Part shown: positions 7,863 through 16,769 of the stretch, piece by piece | Numbering within the stretch: position 1 is the stretch's first letter | Layout: each line of letters opens with the position of its first letter | Source: Tardiphaga robiniae | Lineage (GTDB): Bacteria; Pseudomonadota; Alphaproteobacteria; Rhizobiales; Xanthobacteraceae | Assembly (NCBI RefSeq): GCF_013359755.1 | Contig: NZ_JABMCJ010000090.1 | Span: 124,001 to 188,000 of the forward strand | DNA length: 64,000 nt | Direction of reading: 5' to 3' | Notes under the pieces: generated by a model | What the model was told of the DNA's origin: nothing | The model's input: only the letters and a program-made list of their open reading frames with translations | The model's database searches: none | Program-made: the position numbers and the translations under genes

Positions 7863-10063
7863 GACTTCTTCCTTTCGGCGATCGCATCGCGGTCGATTGG
7901 CATCCTCCTCAGCGCAACGCCAGTCGCAGCATAAATTGCATTGCGGAGTGCCGGCGGTCCGCCGATCACGCCGCACTCGCCTATGCCGCCAGGCGCTTCG
8001 CCGCTCTTGATGAGGTGGACATTGATTTTCGGCATCTGGTCGATCCGAAGCATGCGGTAGTCATGGAAATTGGACTGCTGCACGCGTCCCTTCTCGATAG
8101 TGATGTCGCCATAGAGCGCGGCGGTGAGGCCGAACACGATGCCGCCTTCGATCTGCGCCACGATGGTGTCAGGATTGACAGCGATGCCGGTATCGACCGC
8201 CACGTTGACCTGACGCAGACGAATTTCTCCCTGTGAATCGATCTCCGCTTCGACCACAGTCGCGATCGAGGTATCGAAGGTGGGCTGGATGCTCACGCCG
8301 CGTCCGACGCGCGCTGGCAGCGGCTGACCCCAGTTGGCCTTCTCCGCCGCGAGATTGAGGGCCGCCAGCATCCGCGGCGCCTTGCCGAGCAATTCACGCC
8401 GGAACACGACGGGATCCTTGCCGGCCTTGCGAGCGAGCTCATCCATGAAGCTCTCGATCGCGAACACGTTATTGTTCGGGCCGACGCCGCGCCAGAAGCC
8501 GGTCGGCACCGCCGGCGGTTCGACACGGACATATTCACACTGGAAATGCGGGAAGTCGTAGGGCTGGTCCGCGGCACTATCGATGGCGTCGATGTCGATG
8601 CCCTTCTGGAACGCAGGCGGCAGCCAACGTGCGATCACGGCCGAGCCTGCGATCTTGTACTTGAAGCCGACCACTTTGCCGTTGGACAGTGTCGCCGAAA
8701 TGTTGTCGCGATAGACGGGGCGATAAATGTCGTGCTGGATGTCCTCTTCGCGGGTCCACACCACCTTGACCGGTCCATTGACCTGTTTGGCGATGCGCAC
8801 CGCCGCCACGACCATGTCGGGCTCAAGCCTGCGGCCGAAGCCGCCGCCAATCATGTGCTGATTTACTGTGACCTTGTCGATCGGCAGGCCCGCGGCCCTG
8901 GCGGCTTCGGATTGCACCCGCGACATGATCTGCGTGCCCGTCCAGACCTCGCAGGAATCTCCCTTGAAGTGCACCGTGCAATTCAAGGGCTCCATGGTCG
9001 CGTGCGCAAGGAACGGCATCTCGTAGGACGCGTCGATCCGTTCGCCGGTGGCGAGACCCTTGGCGATGTCGCCGACGGATTTGGCGATTACGCCGTCCGT
9101 CTCGCTGGCCGTGCGCAAATGCGCCCAGATGTCCTTCGAACTGATCTTGGCGTTGGGACCTTCATCCCAGGTGATATCGAGCGCTTCGAGCCCGGACTTG
9201 GCGGCCCACATGTGATCGCCGACCACGGCCACGAGGTCGTCGAGCACCACGATCTGCCGCACGCCCGGAATCTTCTTCGCCGCGCGGTCATCGGCCTTGG
9301 CGAGTTTGCCGCCGAACACCGGGCATTGTGCCAGCGTCGCGAATGACATGCCCGGCACCATCGCGTCGATACCGTAGATCGTCTTGCCGTTGACCTTGTC
9401 CGGTGTGTCGAAGCGCTTCAGCGGCTTGCCGATCACCGAGAAGTCTTTCGGGTCCTTAAGCGCGACCTCCTTCGGCGGCGTAAGTTTGCCGGCGGCGTCG
9501 CACAACTCGCCATAGGACAGTTTGCGTCCGCTGGCCGCATGCATCACTTGCCCGTTCGACGCCGTGCAGCTCGCAGGTTCGACCTGCCACTGTTCAGCTG
9601 CGGCTTGCACCAGCATCGCACGCGCGGTTGCACCGGCATTGCGCAGAGGTTTCCAGAATGCGCGCACCGAAGTCGATCCGCCGGTCGCCTGGATGATGAA
9701 AATTGGATTGCCGTAAAGCTTGTCGCTGGGCGGCGCATGTTCCAGCGTGATCTGCGCATAGTCGGCGTCGAGCTCTTCGGCGAGGATCATGGCGATGGCG
9801 GTATAGATGCCTTGCCCCATCTCGACTTGCGGCATCACCAGCGTCGTCTTGCCGGTAGTGTCGATGCGGATGAACGCGTTGGGGGCGAATTTGCCCTCCG
9901 TCGTATCGGGAGGCTGCGTCGGCTCATTGGCCGCGCGGACCGGAAGCTGGAAGGCGAACATAAAGCCGCCGGCAAAGGCGCCAGCGAGCAGATTGCGCCG
10001 TGAAAGGCCAGAAGGCTTGTTTGCAGGACTGGCCGCAACAAGCATGTTGTCTGCAAGTTTCAT
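7859..10063 (-). CDS. Periplasmic molybdopterin hydroxylase, large subunit (isoquinoline 1-oxidoreductase beta type)
   Basis: A 734-residue protein with an apparent Tat signal: SRRNLLAGAF followed by a hydrophobic stretch (residues 21-45). Downstream are repeated MoCo-binding family motifs such as PQVEMGQGIYTAIAMILAEEL, QATGGSTSVR, GGGFGRRLEPD, GFWRGVGPNNN and GIGECGVIGGPPA near the end. This family oxidises aldehydes or N-heteroaromatics by water-derived hydroxylation. It is encoded between the small 2Fe-2S subunit and the cytochrome. The substrate cannot be told from sequence; an aldehyde dehydrogenase or nicotinate dehydrogenase role is equally possible. Confidence 0.9.
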   Translation of the reverse strand: MKLADNMLVAASPANKPSGLSRRNLLAGAFAGGFMFAFQLPVRAANEPTQPPDTTEGKFAPNAFIRIDTTGKTTLVMPQVEMGQGIYTAIAMILAEELDADYAQITLEHAPPSDKLYGNPIFIIQATGGSTSVRAFWKPLRNAGATARAMLVQAAAEQWQVEPASCTASNGQVMHAASGRKLSYGELCDAAGKLTPPKEVALKDPKDFSVIGKPLKRFDTPDKVNGKTIYGIDAMVPGMSFATLAQCPVFGGKLAKADDRAAKKIPGVRQIVVLDDLVAVVGDHMWAAKSGLEALDITWDEGPNAKISSKDIWAHLRTASETDGVIAKSVGDIAKGLATGERIDASYEMPFLAHATMEPLNCTVHFKGDSCEVWTGTQIMSRVQSEAARAAGLPIDKVTVNQHMIGGGFGRRLEPDMVVAAVRIAKQVNGPVKVVWTREEDIQHDIYRPVYRDNISATLSNGKVVGFKYKIAGSAVIARWLPPAFQKGIDIDAIDSAADQPYDFPHFQCEYVRVEPPAVPTGFWRGVGPNNNVFAIESFMDELARKAGKDPVVFRRELLGKAPRMLAALNLAAEKANWGQPLPARVGRGVSIQPTFDTSIATVVEAEIDSQGEIRLRQVNVAVDTGIAVNPDTIVAQIEGGIVFGLTAALYGDITIEKGRVQQSNFHDYRMLRIDQMPKINVHLIKSGEAPGGIGECGVIGGPPALRNAIYAATGVALRRMPIDRDAIAERKKS

Positions 10064-10072
10064 GGCCGACTC

Positions 10073-10534
10073 CTAGGTTTGCCGTTCGGAGGCAGCATGT
10101 TTGATGGCTTCACGCACCCGGACATAGGTGCCGCAGCGGCAGATATTTCCGGCCATGGCGGCATCGATGTCAGAATCGTCGGGGGTCGGCGTAGCAGCGA
10201 GGAGCGCCGCCGCCGACATGATCTGCCCGGACTGGCAGTAACCGCATTGAATGACTTCGAGATCGAGCCATGCCTTCTGAACCCTGGCGCCGACCGGTGT
10301 GGTGCCGACGCCTTCGATCGTTGTGATGGCGCGCCCGCTCACCGCACTGACCGGCAGCAGACAGGAGCGCACGGCCTTGCCGTCGATATGCACGGTGCAT
10401 GCCCCGCATAGCGCAACACCGCAGCCGAATTTTGTGCCGGTCATGCCGAGAATATCGCGCAGCACCCAGAGCAGAGGCATGTCTTCTGGTGCGTCGAAGG
10501 ACTTCTGCTCGCCGTTGATATTGAGATTTGCCAC
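10073..10534 (-). CDS. 2Fe-2S subunit of molybdopterin hydroxylase (isoquinoline 1-oxidoreductase alpha type)
   Basis: Start chosen at GTG 10534 ([13 protein letters not shown]) because it has a GGGGG ribosome site upstream and gives the usual length (153 residues). A longer start would add 21 residues with no homology-like features. It carries the two plant-type/helical 2Fe-2S cysteine sets: [13 protein letters not shown] near residues 41-53, and CGYCQSGQ with CRCGTY in the C-terminal half. It moves electrons from the Mo centre to the cytochrome subunit. It lies nine bases upstream of the large subunit, so all three genes form one operon. Confidence 0.92.
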   Translation of the reverse strand: MANLNINGEQKSFDAPEDMPLLWVLRDILGMTGTKFGCGVALCGACTVHIDGKAVRSCLLPVSAVSGRAITTIEGVGTTPVGARVQKAWLDLEVIQCGYCQSGQIMSAAALLAATPTPDDSDIDAAMAGNICRCGTYVRVREAIKHAASERQT

Positions 10535-10654
10535 AGTGAGACCCCCGTTTGCTCGACTCGATGATGCAATGGCGAATGGTTCGTCATCGACCAACAACGG
10601 TACTATAGGCGTACGATCATCATTTCAAAAGCAGCAATAAGATGCAGCAGGACT

Positions 10655-10670
10655 ATACATTGGTTTGTAT
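10655..10670. promoter_or_regulatory. Inverted repeat upstream of the hydroxylase operon
   Basis: ATACA and TGTAT are perfect five-base arms around a six-base spacer, about 120 bases upstream of the 2Fe-2S subunit start. It may be an operator for an unlinked regulator of the operon. No regulator gene is adjacent. Confidence 0.35.
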
Positions 10671-10718
10671 GTCGCGCGAGCGTGTCTGTCGGATAAATCG
10701 CGGTAAAATCTGCGCGAC

Positions 10719-10757
10719 GTCATCCGACGCCCTCTTCGTGGGCGTCGGATGACTTTT
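10719..10757 (+). terminator. Strong rho-independent terminator
   Basis: A perfect 14-bp stem (10719-10732 with 10740-10753) encloses a seven-base loop and is followed by TTTT on the plus strand. On the minus strand, where PPK2 ends 78 bases away, no T-run follows directly. It may serve PPK2 weakly, but the orientation best fits a plus-strand transcript, for which no gene is seen. Confidence 0.75.
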
Positions 10758-10830
10758 ATTCAAAAGAATATTGCGGTTGCGTTAGGCTCGGCCTGCCCGA
10801 AAAACGTTACGCGATCTGCCGACTGTGGGG

Positions 10831-11757
10831 CTAGTACCGCTCCGGCACATACATTTCGGCTGGCACCGGCGTGCGGTGATAGTCGGGATTGCGCACGCGT
10901 GCAGGCAGGACCACAGGCGGATGCTCGACCTCCTGATAGGGAAGCTGTTCGAGCAGATGCGCGATGCAGTTCAGGCGGGCCTTCTTCTTGTCGACGGCCT
11001 GCACCACATGCCACGGGGCTTCCGGAATATGCGTATGCTCAAGCATCGCTTCCTTTGCCTTGGTGTATTGCTCCCAGCGGGTGCGCGCCTCGACATCCAT
11101 CGGGCTGAGCTTCCACTGCTTGAGCGGATCGGCGATGCGCATCGAGAAGCGCAGGTGCTGCGCTTCATCGGTGATCGAGAACCAGTATTTGACCAGGATG
11201 ATGCCCGAGCGCACCAGCATGCGTTCGAATTCCGGCACCGAGCGGAAGAATTCCTCCACGTCATCCTCGGTGCAGAAACCCATCACGCGCTCGACGCCGG
11301 CGCGGTTGTACCAGCTACGATCGAACAGCACGATCTCGCCGCCGGCGGGGAGGTGCGAGACGTAACGCTGGAAGTACCATTGGGTGCGTTCGCGCTCATT
11401 CGGCGCGGGGAGTGCGGCAACGCGGCAAACGCGTGGATTGAGCCGCTGGGTGATCCGCTTGATGACGCCACCCTTGCCAGCGGAATCGCGACCCTCGAAG
11501 ATCACCACGACCTTGAGCTTGTTCTGCTGCACCCAGCTCTGCAACTTCACCAATTCGCCCTGCAGGCGGAAGAGTTCCTTGAAATAGAGGCGTCGCTCGA
11601 TGGTCTCCGCCGGGCTGTGGTCGGACATTTCGTTGGTCAGGGCGTCGAGACGATCGTCATCGATCTCGAGCTCGAGTTCTTCGTCGAAGCCGTCCAGCAT
11701 CTCTGCACGAATGCGGTCGTGGATTGCTTGCGCGTCGTCGAGGGAATGTTCGGTCAT
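10831..11757 (-). CDS. ppk2: Polyphosphate kinase 2 (PPK2 family)
   Basis: Start taken at ATG 11757 (MTEHSLDDAQ), preceded by GGAG, giving 308 residues. The P-loop FEGRDSAGKGG lies at residues 87-97. The Walker B region LFDRSWYNRAG and the family stretch WFSITDEAQHLRF follow, as expected for a single-domain PPK2. PPK2 enzymes phosphorylate nucleoside diphosphates (or AMP) with polyphosphate, or run in reverse. The gene appears to stand alone, flanked by a strong hairpin downstream and a non-coding gap upstream. Confidence 0.93.
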   Translation of the reverse strand: MTEHSLDDAQAIHDRIRAEMLDGFDEELELEIDDDRLDALTNEMSDHSPAETIERRLYFKELFRLQGELVKLQSWVQQNKLKVVVIFEGRDSAGKGGVIKRITQRLNPRVCRVAALPAPNERERTQWYFQRYVSHLPAGGEIVLFDRSWYNRAGVERVMGFCTEDDVEEFFRSVPEFERMLVRSGIILVKYWFSITDEAQHLRFSMRIADPLKQWKLSPMDVEARTRWEQYTKAKEAMLEHTHIPEAPWHVVQAVDKKKARLNCIAHLLEQLPYQEVEHPPVVLPARVRNPDYHRTPVPAEMYVPERY

Positions 11758-11995
11758 GGCAGCTCCGCTTGTATCGAATGGGTCCACGGTTATGGACCGA
11801 TGCAAATGTCAGCGGTGTGACACTGCCTCCCATGCCCGGAGCGAATGGGCAAATGGCCCCAATGGGTCTCGCCGCCGCTGTCCATGCAGGACGGGGTACC
11901 GCAAGCCGAAATTCAACTACGCGTGATTGGCGCTACCTTGAGAGCCAAACGTGCGCATCTGAGGTCGCGGGGCTCGTTGACCAAGGAAAAATGTG

Positions 11996-12262
11996 ATGAA
12001 TAAATTCATTCTGTTGGGCGCCGCTTTACTGATCGCCGGCACTTCGAGCTGGACCGCGCAGGCCAAAGACGGGCATAGCGCTGCCAGCAAGCATCGACGG
12101 ATCATGTCCTCTCACGCGCGGTATGAGGGAAGCGCCCCCGTAACGGTCTATCGCGGATTTGGTGCCGGCCCCGGTTCATATGGATACAGCGCGCCATATG
12201 GATATGGCGGCGGTTCATACGGCGGAGATGACAATGCGGAGGGCCGAACGAGCGGCGGCTAG
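11996..12262 (+). CDS. Small secreted Gly/Tyr-rich hypothetical protein
   Basis: An 88-residue ORF from ATG 11996, preceded by AAGGA. Its N-terminus is a clear Sec signal peptide (MNKFILLGAALLIAGTSSWT, predicted cleavage after AQA near residue 23). The mature part is small and ends in a Gly/Tyr/Ser-rich tail with a repeated SAPYGYGGGSYGG pattern. I do not recognise the family; similar short Gly/Tyr-rich exported proteins are common in Bradyrhizobium-type genomes. A GTG three bases earlier is an alternative start. A strong convergent terminator lies just downstream. Confidence 0.6.
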   Translation: MNKFILLGAALLIAGTSSWTAQAKDGHSAASKHRRIMSSHARYEGSAPVTVYRGFGAGPGSYGYSAPYGYGGGSYGGDDNAEGRTSGG

Positions 12263-12309
12263 GACGCCTTGGCAGTTTCGGCTGCTAGCCCACTCGCAGA
12301 CGGAATAGG

Positions 12310-12347
12310 CGGCGCTGCGCCAGGTCTCAGGTGGCAGCGCAGCGCCG
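12310..12347. terminator. Bidirectional terminator between the secreted protein and chemotaxis genes
   Basis: CGGCGCTGCG (12310-12319) pairs perfectly with CGCAGCGCCG (12338-12347), and TTT follows on the plus strand. It sits between two converging genes. Confidence 0.65.
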
Positions 12348-12361
12348 TTTACAAACCCAAA

Positions 12362-14113
12362 TCATAATTTGTATGCCGTGCGGAAGCCGCCCCAATGGCG
12401 TCCCTGTATGCGCACAGGCACGTCTATCTCGCGCATCATCACGGTCTGACCGTTGCCCATGTCGCGGGCATAACTCTGGATCAGGTAGGAACGTGTATTG
12501 CGACCGGCGGCCAATCCAGCCGGATCGTTGAAGATGCGGCGGTTGCGGCAGTTGGCAGTGTTCCAGCTCACATCGCCCGGGCGCTGCGGCTTCGAATAGA
12601 TGCTGTTATGCACCGGTAGATAGCCGTTGCGGTCGATCATGGCGCAGAATGCCATACGGGAGTCCTTGGCCAGAAAGGCATCCTGGAATTCGGGCAGCGC
12701 GCGGTCGGCCCAGCCGAGAATCTTCGTCCGATATTGCACCGGATTGGAGCCGGGGATCTCGACGTAGTTGTCGTCGAACATGTCGTCGATGCTGATAGCG
12801 CCGGATGCAATACCGTCGGCAAAGATCTTGTTGAGCACGGCGCCGGCGTCGATGGCGCGGGTGACGAATTCGGTATTCTCGTCGTGGATCGCCCATAGTC
12901 GGTCTTCGATCCGGCTGATGAGAGCGCCGTCGGGCGCGACGAACAGTGCCTGTGCGCCGGCGGGGGAATGTTCGGCAATGCGCAGGCGGCAGGGGCCGAC
13001 CTCGCTGAGTTCAGCAGCAACGATGTCGTGCAACGGAAGCCGGGTCGCGTCCGGTCCGCCGATGAGAATGCCGTCCATCGAGATTTCATAGACCGGCGCG
13101 CCGATCTGGCCGGCGCGCGCCTGAAGATCGACGTTGAGGTGACATGGCAGCTTTTCGCGTCGTCGCTCGTCTTCCCGCTCGCTTTGTTTGAGCAGCACCG
13201 CGCAACGCGACTTCAGCCGCGAGGCAAACATCGTCACGGCCTGGCCGGCCTGCGCGACATGCTCGCCATGGGCAGCCGCTTCCTTCGCAGCGCTATCGAT
13301 TTCCGCGGCGCTGTCGCCGACCGAGACGATGAACTGCGAGGCGGTGGTGGCATTGTGCGACATCTCGCTGGTCGTCGCGTTCTGCTCGGCGACTGCGCCA
13401 TTCACATTGGCAAACACCGGGCGGATCGCGTCGATGGCGGTGGAGATGCGATGCACCGCATCGACCGAACTCGCAGCGTCGCGCTGCAGGGTGTCGATCT
13501 TCTTCCTGATCTCTTCGGTGGCGTTCTGCGTCTGCACCGCCAGCGCCTTGACCTCGGTGGCGACGACCGAGAAGCCGCGGCCTGCAGCGCCGGCGCGTGC
13601 TGCCTCGATGGTCGCGTTCAGTGCGAGCATCGTTGTCTGCCGGGCAATCTGCGCGATCAACTCCAACACATTGCTGATTGCAGCGGAGGAGTCGCGCAGG
13701 CGGTCCACATTGGCGCTGGCTTCATGGGCGGCGGCGCCGGCCTCGTCCGCAAGCCGGCTGGCATCGCGCACCTGGGTGCCGATACCCTCGGCCGAGTGGG
13801 TGAATTTGTCGGCGGCCTGCGCGAAGGTCGTGGCCGTGGATTGCGCGGCGCTGCTGCGGTCGGCCAGTACGTCGGTGCGGGCGCGGATGGCAGATAGGGT
13901 GGCGGCGGTCGATTCGGCGCCTCCGGCCACCGAAGTTGCCGCGCGCTCGAGCTGGCGGATAAGCGCGCCCAGCTCGAGTTCCAGCAACTCCAGGATGTCG
14001 CGAGCGGTATCTGGTTCAGGATGCTGCGGTGCCACAGAAGGTGCTGTGTTTTCAGCAATCACCACCACTTCAGCCGCTTCCGGCTGCCGCTTGCGGAACA
14101 GTCCAAACGCCAT
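12362..14113 (-). CDS. Soluble methyl-accepting chemotaxis protein with C-terminal sensor-like domain
   Basis: The start is taken at ATG 14113 (MAFGLFRKRQPE), giving 583 residues. There is no transmembrane segment. Residues about 40-300 form a long coiled signalling domain. Its conserved hairpin tip resembles the usual CheA/CheW-binding tip: LIAQIARQTTMLALNATIEAARAGAAGRGFSVVATEVK, here split by description only. After about residue 320 comes a separate domain with a short PilZ-like stretch, then a cache-like C-terminal half ending WGGFRTAYKL. The protein probably signals from the cytoplasm. The nature of the signal is unknown. Confidence 0.85.
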   Translation of the reverse strand: MAFGLFRKRQPEAAEVVVIAENTAPSVAPQHPEPDTARDILELLELELGALIRQLERAATSVAGGAESTAATLSAIRARTDVLADRSSAAQSTATTFAQAADKFTHSAEGIGTQVRDASRLADEAGAAAHEASANVDRLRDSSAAISNVLELIAQIARQTTMLALNATIEAARAGAAGRGFSVVATEVKALAVQTQNATEEIRKKIDTLQRDAASSVDAVHRISTAIDAIRPVFANVNGAVAEQNATTSEMSHNATTASQFIVSVGDSAAEIDSAAKEAAAHGEHVAQAGQAVTMFASRLKSRCAVLLKQSEREDERRREKLPCHLNVDLQARAGQIGAPVYEISMDGILIGGPDATRLPLHDIVAAELSEVGPCRLRIAEHSPAGAQALFVAPDGALISRIEDRLWAIHDENTEFVTRAIDAGAVLNKIFADGIASGAISIDDMFDDNYVEIPGSNPVQYRTKILGWADRALPEFQDAFLAKDSRMAFCAMIDRNGYLPVHNSIYSKPQRPGDVSWNTANCRNRRIFNDPAGLAAGRNTRSYLIQSYARDMGNGQTVMMREIDVPVRIQGRHWGGFRTAYKL

Positions 14114-14298
14114 CGGTGACCCCAATGAATACAATCTATGCGGGTAACCTTGCACCTCGGCGTGAAGTGATGGTTAAGGTCGGTCGCGGTATTGCGAAGA
14201 TCTGCCGGATTCGGCTGCAAATTTTTGATTTTGCCGATTTCGCGGCCTATAACCCCGCGCCGCAGCCCTAACTACCCTGACGCTTCAAGAGAGACCGC

Positions 14299-15045
14299 AT
14301 GGCCGGACATTCCCAATTCAAGAACATCATGCACCGCAAGGGCCGGCAGGATGCCCAGAAGTCCAAGCTGTTCAGCAAGCTGGCGCGCGAAATCACCGTC
14401 GCTGCCAAGATGGGGACGCCGGACCCGTCGATGAATGCCCGGCTGCGCTCCGCCGTGATCGCCGCCCGGCAGGAGAACATGCCGCGCGACAACATCGAGC
14501 GCGCCATCAAGAAGGCGATCGGCAGCGACGGCGAGAACTACGATGAAATCCGCTACGAGGGCTATGGCCCCGGCGGCGTCGCCGTCATCGTCGAGGCGCT
14601 GACCGACAACCGCAACCGCGCCGCGTCCGACATCCGTTCCTACTTCACCAAATCCGGCGGCAATCTCGGCGAAACCGGCTCGGTTTCCTTCATGTTCGAC
14701 CATGTCGGCGTGATCGAATATGACGCCGACAAGGCCTCGGCCGATGACATGCTCGAAGCCGCCATCGAGGCTGGCGCCGACGACGTCGTGTCGGGCGAGG
14801 GCGGCCATGAGGTCTATGCCTCGCAGGAGACGTTCCGCGAGGTTGCCAAGGGACTGGAAGCCAAATTCGGCGAAGCCCGCAAGGCGGCGGTGATCTGGAA
14901 GCCGCAGAACACGCTCTCGGTCGATGACGAGACCGGCGAGAAGCTGATCAAGCTGATGGACCTGTTGAACGAGCATGACGACGTGCAGAACGTCTATGCC
15001 AACTTCGAGGTATCGGACGCGCTGATGGCCAAGATGGGCGGCTGA
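14299..15045 (+). CDS. YebC/PmpR family protein
   Basis: A 248-residue protein with the family start [20 protein letters not shown]. Internal family motifs are [34 protein letters not shown] and the C-terminal VYANFEVSD. These proteins bind DNA or ribosomes; recent work links YebC to translation of proline stretches. It stands directly upstream of ruvC, a very common position in bacteria. A purine-rich site precedes the ATG. Confidence 0.95.
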   Translation: MAGHSQFKNIMHRKGRQDAQKSKLFSKLAREITVAAKMGTPDPSMNARLRSAVIAARQENMPRDNIERAIKKAIGSDGENYDEIRYEGYGPGGVAVIVEALTDNRNRAASDIRSYFTKSGGNLGETGSVSFMFDHVGVIEYDADKASADDMLEAAIEAGADDVVSGEGGHEVYASQETFREVAKGLEAKFGEARKAAVIWKPQNTLSVDDETGEKLIKLMDLLNEHDDVQNVYANFEVSDALMAKMGG

Positions 15046-15130
15046 GCAGGGACTCAGCTTCCCTCTCTTTCCTTTGGGACGGCTCCGCGTTTCTATTTCG
15101 TTCCCTGCCGTCCGGCGTTATCCCTGTGGG

Positions 15131-15658
15131 ATGACAAACCCTCCGATTCGCCCTCCTGTCCGCATCATCGGCATCGATCCGGGCCTGCGCCGCACTGGCT
15201 GGGGCGTGATCGAGATCGATGGCAACCGGCTGACCTATATCGGCTGCGGTTCGGTGGAACCGCCGGACAATCTGCCGTTGGCAAGCCGGCTGCTCGGCAT
15301 TCATGAGGGGCTCGCCAAGATCCTCGGCGATTTCCAGCCGGCAGAGGCAGCGGTGGAGCAGACCTTCGTCAACAAGGACGGCGTCGCGACGCTGAAGCTC
15401 GGCCAGGCGCGCGGCATCGCCATGATGACGCCGGCGATGTTCGGCATTGCCGTCGCCGAATATGCGCCCAATCAGGTGAAGAAGACCGTGGTCGGCGCGG
15501 GCCACGCCGACAAGAACCAGATCCAGATGATGCTGAAGATACTGCTGCCGAAGGCCGAGCCGAAATCCGCCGATGCGGCCGACGCGCTGGCCATCGCCAT
15601 CACCCATGCGCATCACCGTCAGAGCACGGCACTGCGCCTCAAGGTCGTCGGCGCGTGA
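15131..15658 (+). CDS. ruvC: Crossover junction endodeoxyribonuclease RuvC
   Basis: Start at ATG 15131 ([18 protein letters not shown]), giving 175 residues, the usual length. Catalytic acidic residues sit in [12 protein letters not shown] (first Asp), AAVEQTF (Glu) and the final [12 protein letters not shown] Asp pair. The enzyme cuts Holliday junctions symmetrically. Its stop overlaps the ruvA start by four bases (GTGA), so the genes are translationally coupled. Confidence 0.96.
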   Translation: MTNPPIRPPVRIIGIDPGLRRTGWGVIEIDGNRLTYIGCGSVEPPDNLPLASRLLGIHEGLAKILGDFQPAEAAVEQTFVNKDGVATLKLGQARGIAMMTPAMFGIAVAEYAPNQVKKTVVGAGHADKNQIQMMLKILLPKAEPKSADAADALAIAITHAHHRQSTALRLKVVGA

Positions 15659-16272
15659 TCGGCAAGCTCAAAGGCCTGATCGACAGCTATGGCGAGGACT
15701 ATGTGATCCTCGATGTACAGGGCGTCGGTTATCAGGTGCATTGTTCCGCTCGCACGCTGCAGGCACTGCCGCAGGCGGGCGAAGCTGCGGTGCTCGCCAT
15801 CGAAACCTATGTCCGCGAAGACCAGATCAAGCTGTTCGGATTCCGCAGCGATATGGAGCGCGAATGGTTTCGTCTGCTGCAGACCGTGCAGGGCGTCGGC
15901 GCCAAGGTCGCGCTTGCCGTGCTCAGCACGCTGCCGCCGGCCGACCTCGCCAATGCCATCGCGCTGCGCGACAAGACGGCCGTGGCGCGCACGCCGGGCG
16001 TCGGTCCTAAAGTGGCCGAACGCATCGTCAGCGAATTGAAGGACAAGGCGCCGGCCTTTGCGTCCGTCGATCCGGTGGTCGCGCAACTCGCCGGCGCGAT
16101 GGACGACAACCGCGCACCAGGCGCCGTCAGGGATGCGATCTCCGCGCTGGTCAATCTCGGCTATGGCCAGCCACAGGCGGCGGCCGCCGTCGCAGCGGCG
16201 TCGCGCAGCGCAGGCGAGGGTGCGGAAACGGCGCAACTCATCAAGCTCGGGCTGAAGGAATTGGCGAAGTGA
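15655..16272 (+). CDS. ruvA: Holliday junction branch migration protein RuvA
   Basis: 205 residues from GTG 15655. The N-terminal OB-fold begins [23 protein letters not shown]. Helix-hairpin-helix motifs ([14 protein letters not shown] and [19 protein letters not shown]) lie in the middle, and a C-terminal RuvB-binding domain follows a flexible linker. RuvA tetramers bind four-way junctions and load RuvB. It overlaps ruvC upstream and the small membrane protein downstream, four bases each. Confidence 0.96.
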   Translation: MIGKLKGLIDSYGEDYVILDVQGVGYQVHCSARTLQALPQAGEAAVLAIETYVREDQIKLFGFRSDMEREWFRLLQTVQGVGAKVALAVLSTLPPADLANAIALRDKTAVARTPGVGPKVAERIVSELKDKAPAFASVDPVVAQLAGAMDDNRAPGAVRDAISALVNLGYGQPQAAAAVAAASRSAGEGAETAQLIKLGLKELAK

Positions 16273-16769
16273 GCCTTGCCAGAATCGCCCGCGTGATCGG
16301 CATTGTCGCGATCTTCGGTATTGTCGGTTCGCTATCCGTGGCTGCACTTGTGTCGTTGCTTGTGGTCGGTCTGGGTGCGTCGATCCTGCAATTGATCTTC
16401 TTTGTCGCCGATCTCGATGGTTTCAGATCGCTTGTGTCGATTGCACTGTGGTTGCTGGCATTCGTTGCTGCATTGGCGGCGCTGCTGCCGTCGCTCGGTG
16501 CCGGCGTCGTCTTTGCGCTGCTCGCCGTCTATGCCGGGCAAAACACGATCTGGATGGCGTGGCTCGCTGCGGGCGTCGGCATTGCCGGCTTCATCGGGTT
16601 TGGAATGTTCGTTCAGCCCTCGGAATCGTCGGCGGTGATTTTGCCAGGCGTTCGATCGTTTACGCAGGCGCTGTCGCTCTCGATATTGCTCGCGGGTATT
16701 GCCGTGATTCCAGCCAGCCTGTGCTGGTGGTTCGCGCGGCCGTTGCACCGTGGTAACGTCGCATCATGA
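16269..16769 (+). CDS. Membrane protein of unknown function between ruvA and ruvB
   Basis: A 166-residue protein from GTG 16269. It has about four hydrophobic segments: residues 8-30, 35-60, 65-90 and 95-115, with a last one near 130-155. There are few charges. I do not recognise a family. It overlaps ruvA and ruvB by four bases on each side, so the three genes must be co-translated. A link to recombination is not implied by the sequence itself; it may simply be a Nitrobacteraceae insertion into the operon. Confidence 0.7.
   Translation: MSLARIARVIGIVAIFGIVGSLSVAALVSLLVVGLGASILQLIFFVADLDGFRSLVSIALWLLAFVAALAALLPSLGAGVVFALLAVYAGQNTIWMAWLAAGVGIAGFIGFGMFVQPSESSAVILPGVRSFTQALSLSILLAGIAVIPASLCWWFARPLHRGNVAS

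Noticed and set aside
10825-11820. Long open frame antisense to PPK2
   Set aside because: Shadow of a clear PPK2 gene, with His/Arg/Leu-rich composition typical of antisense frames.
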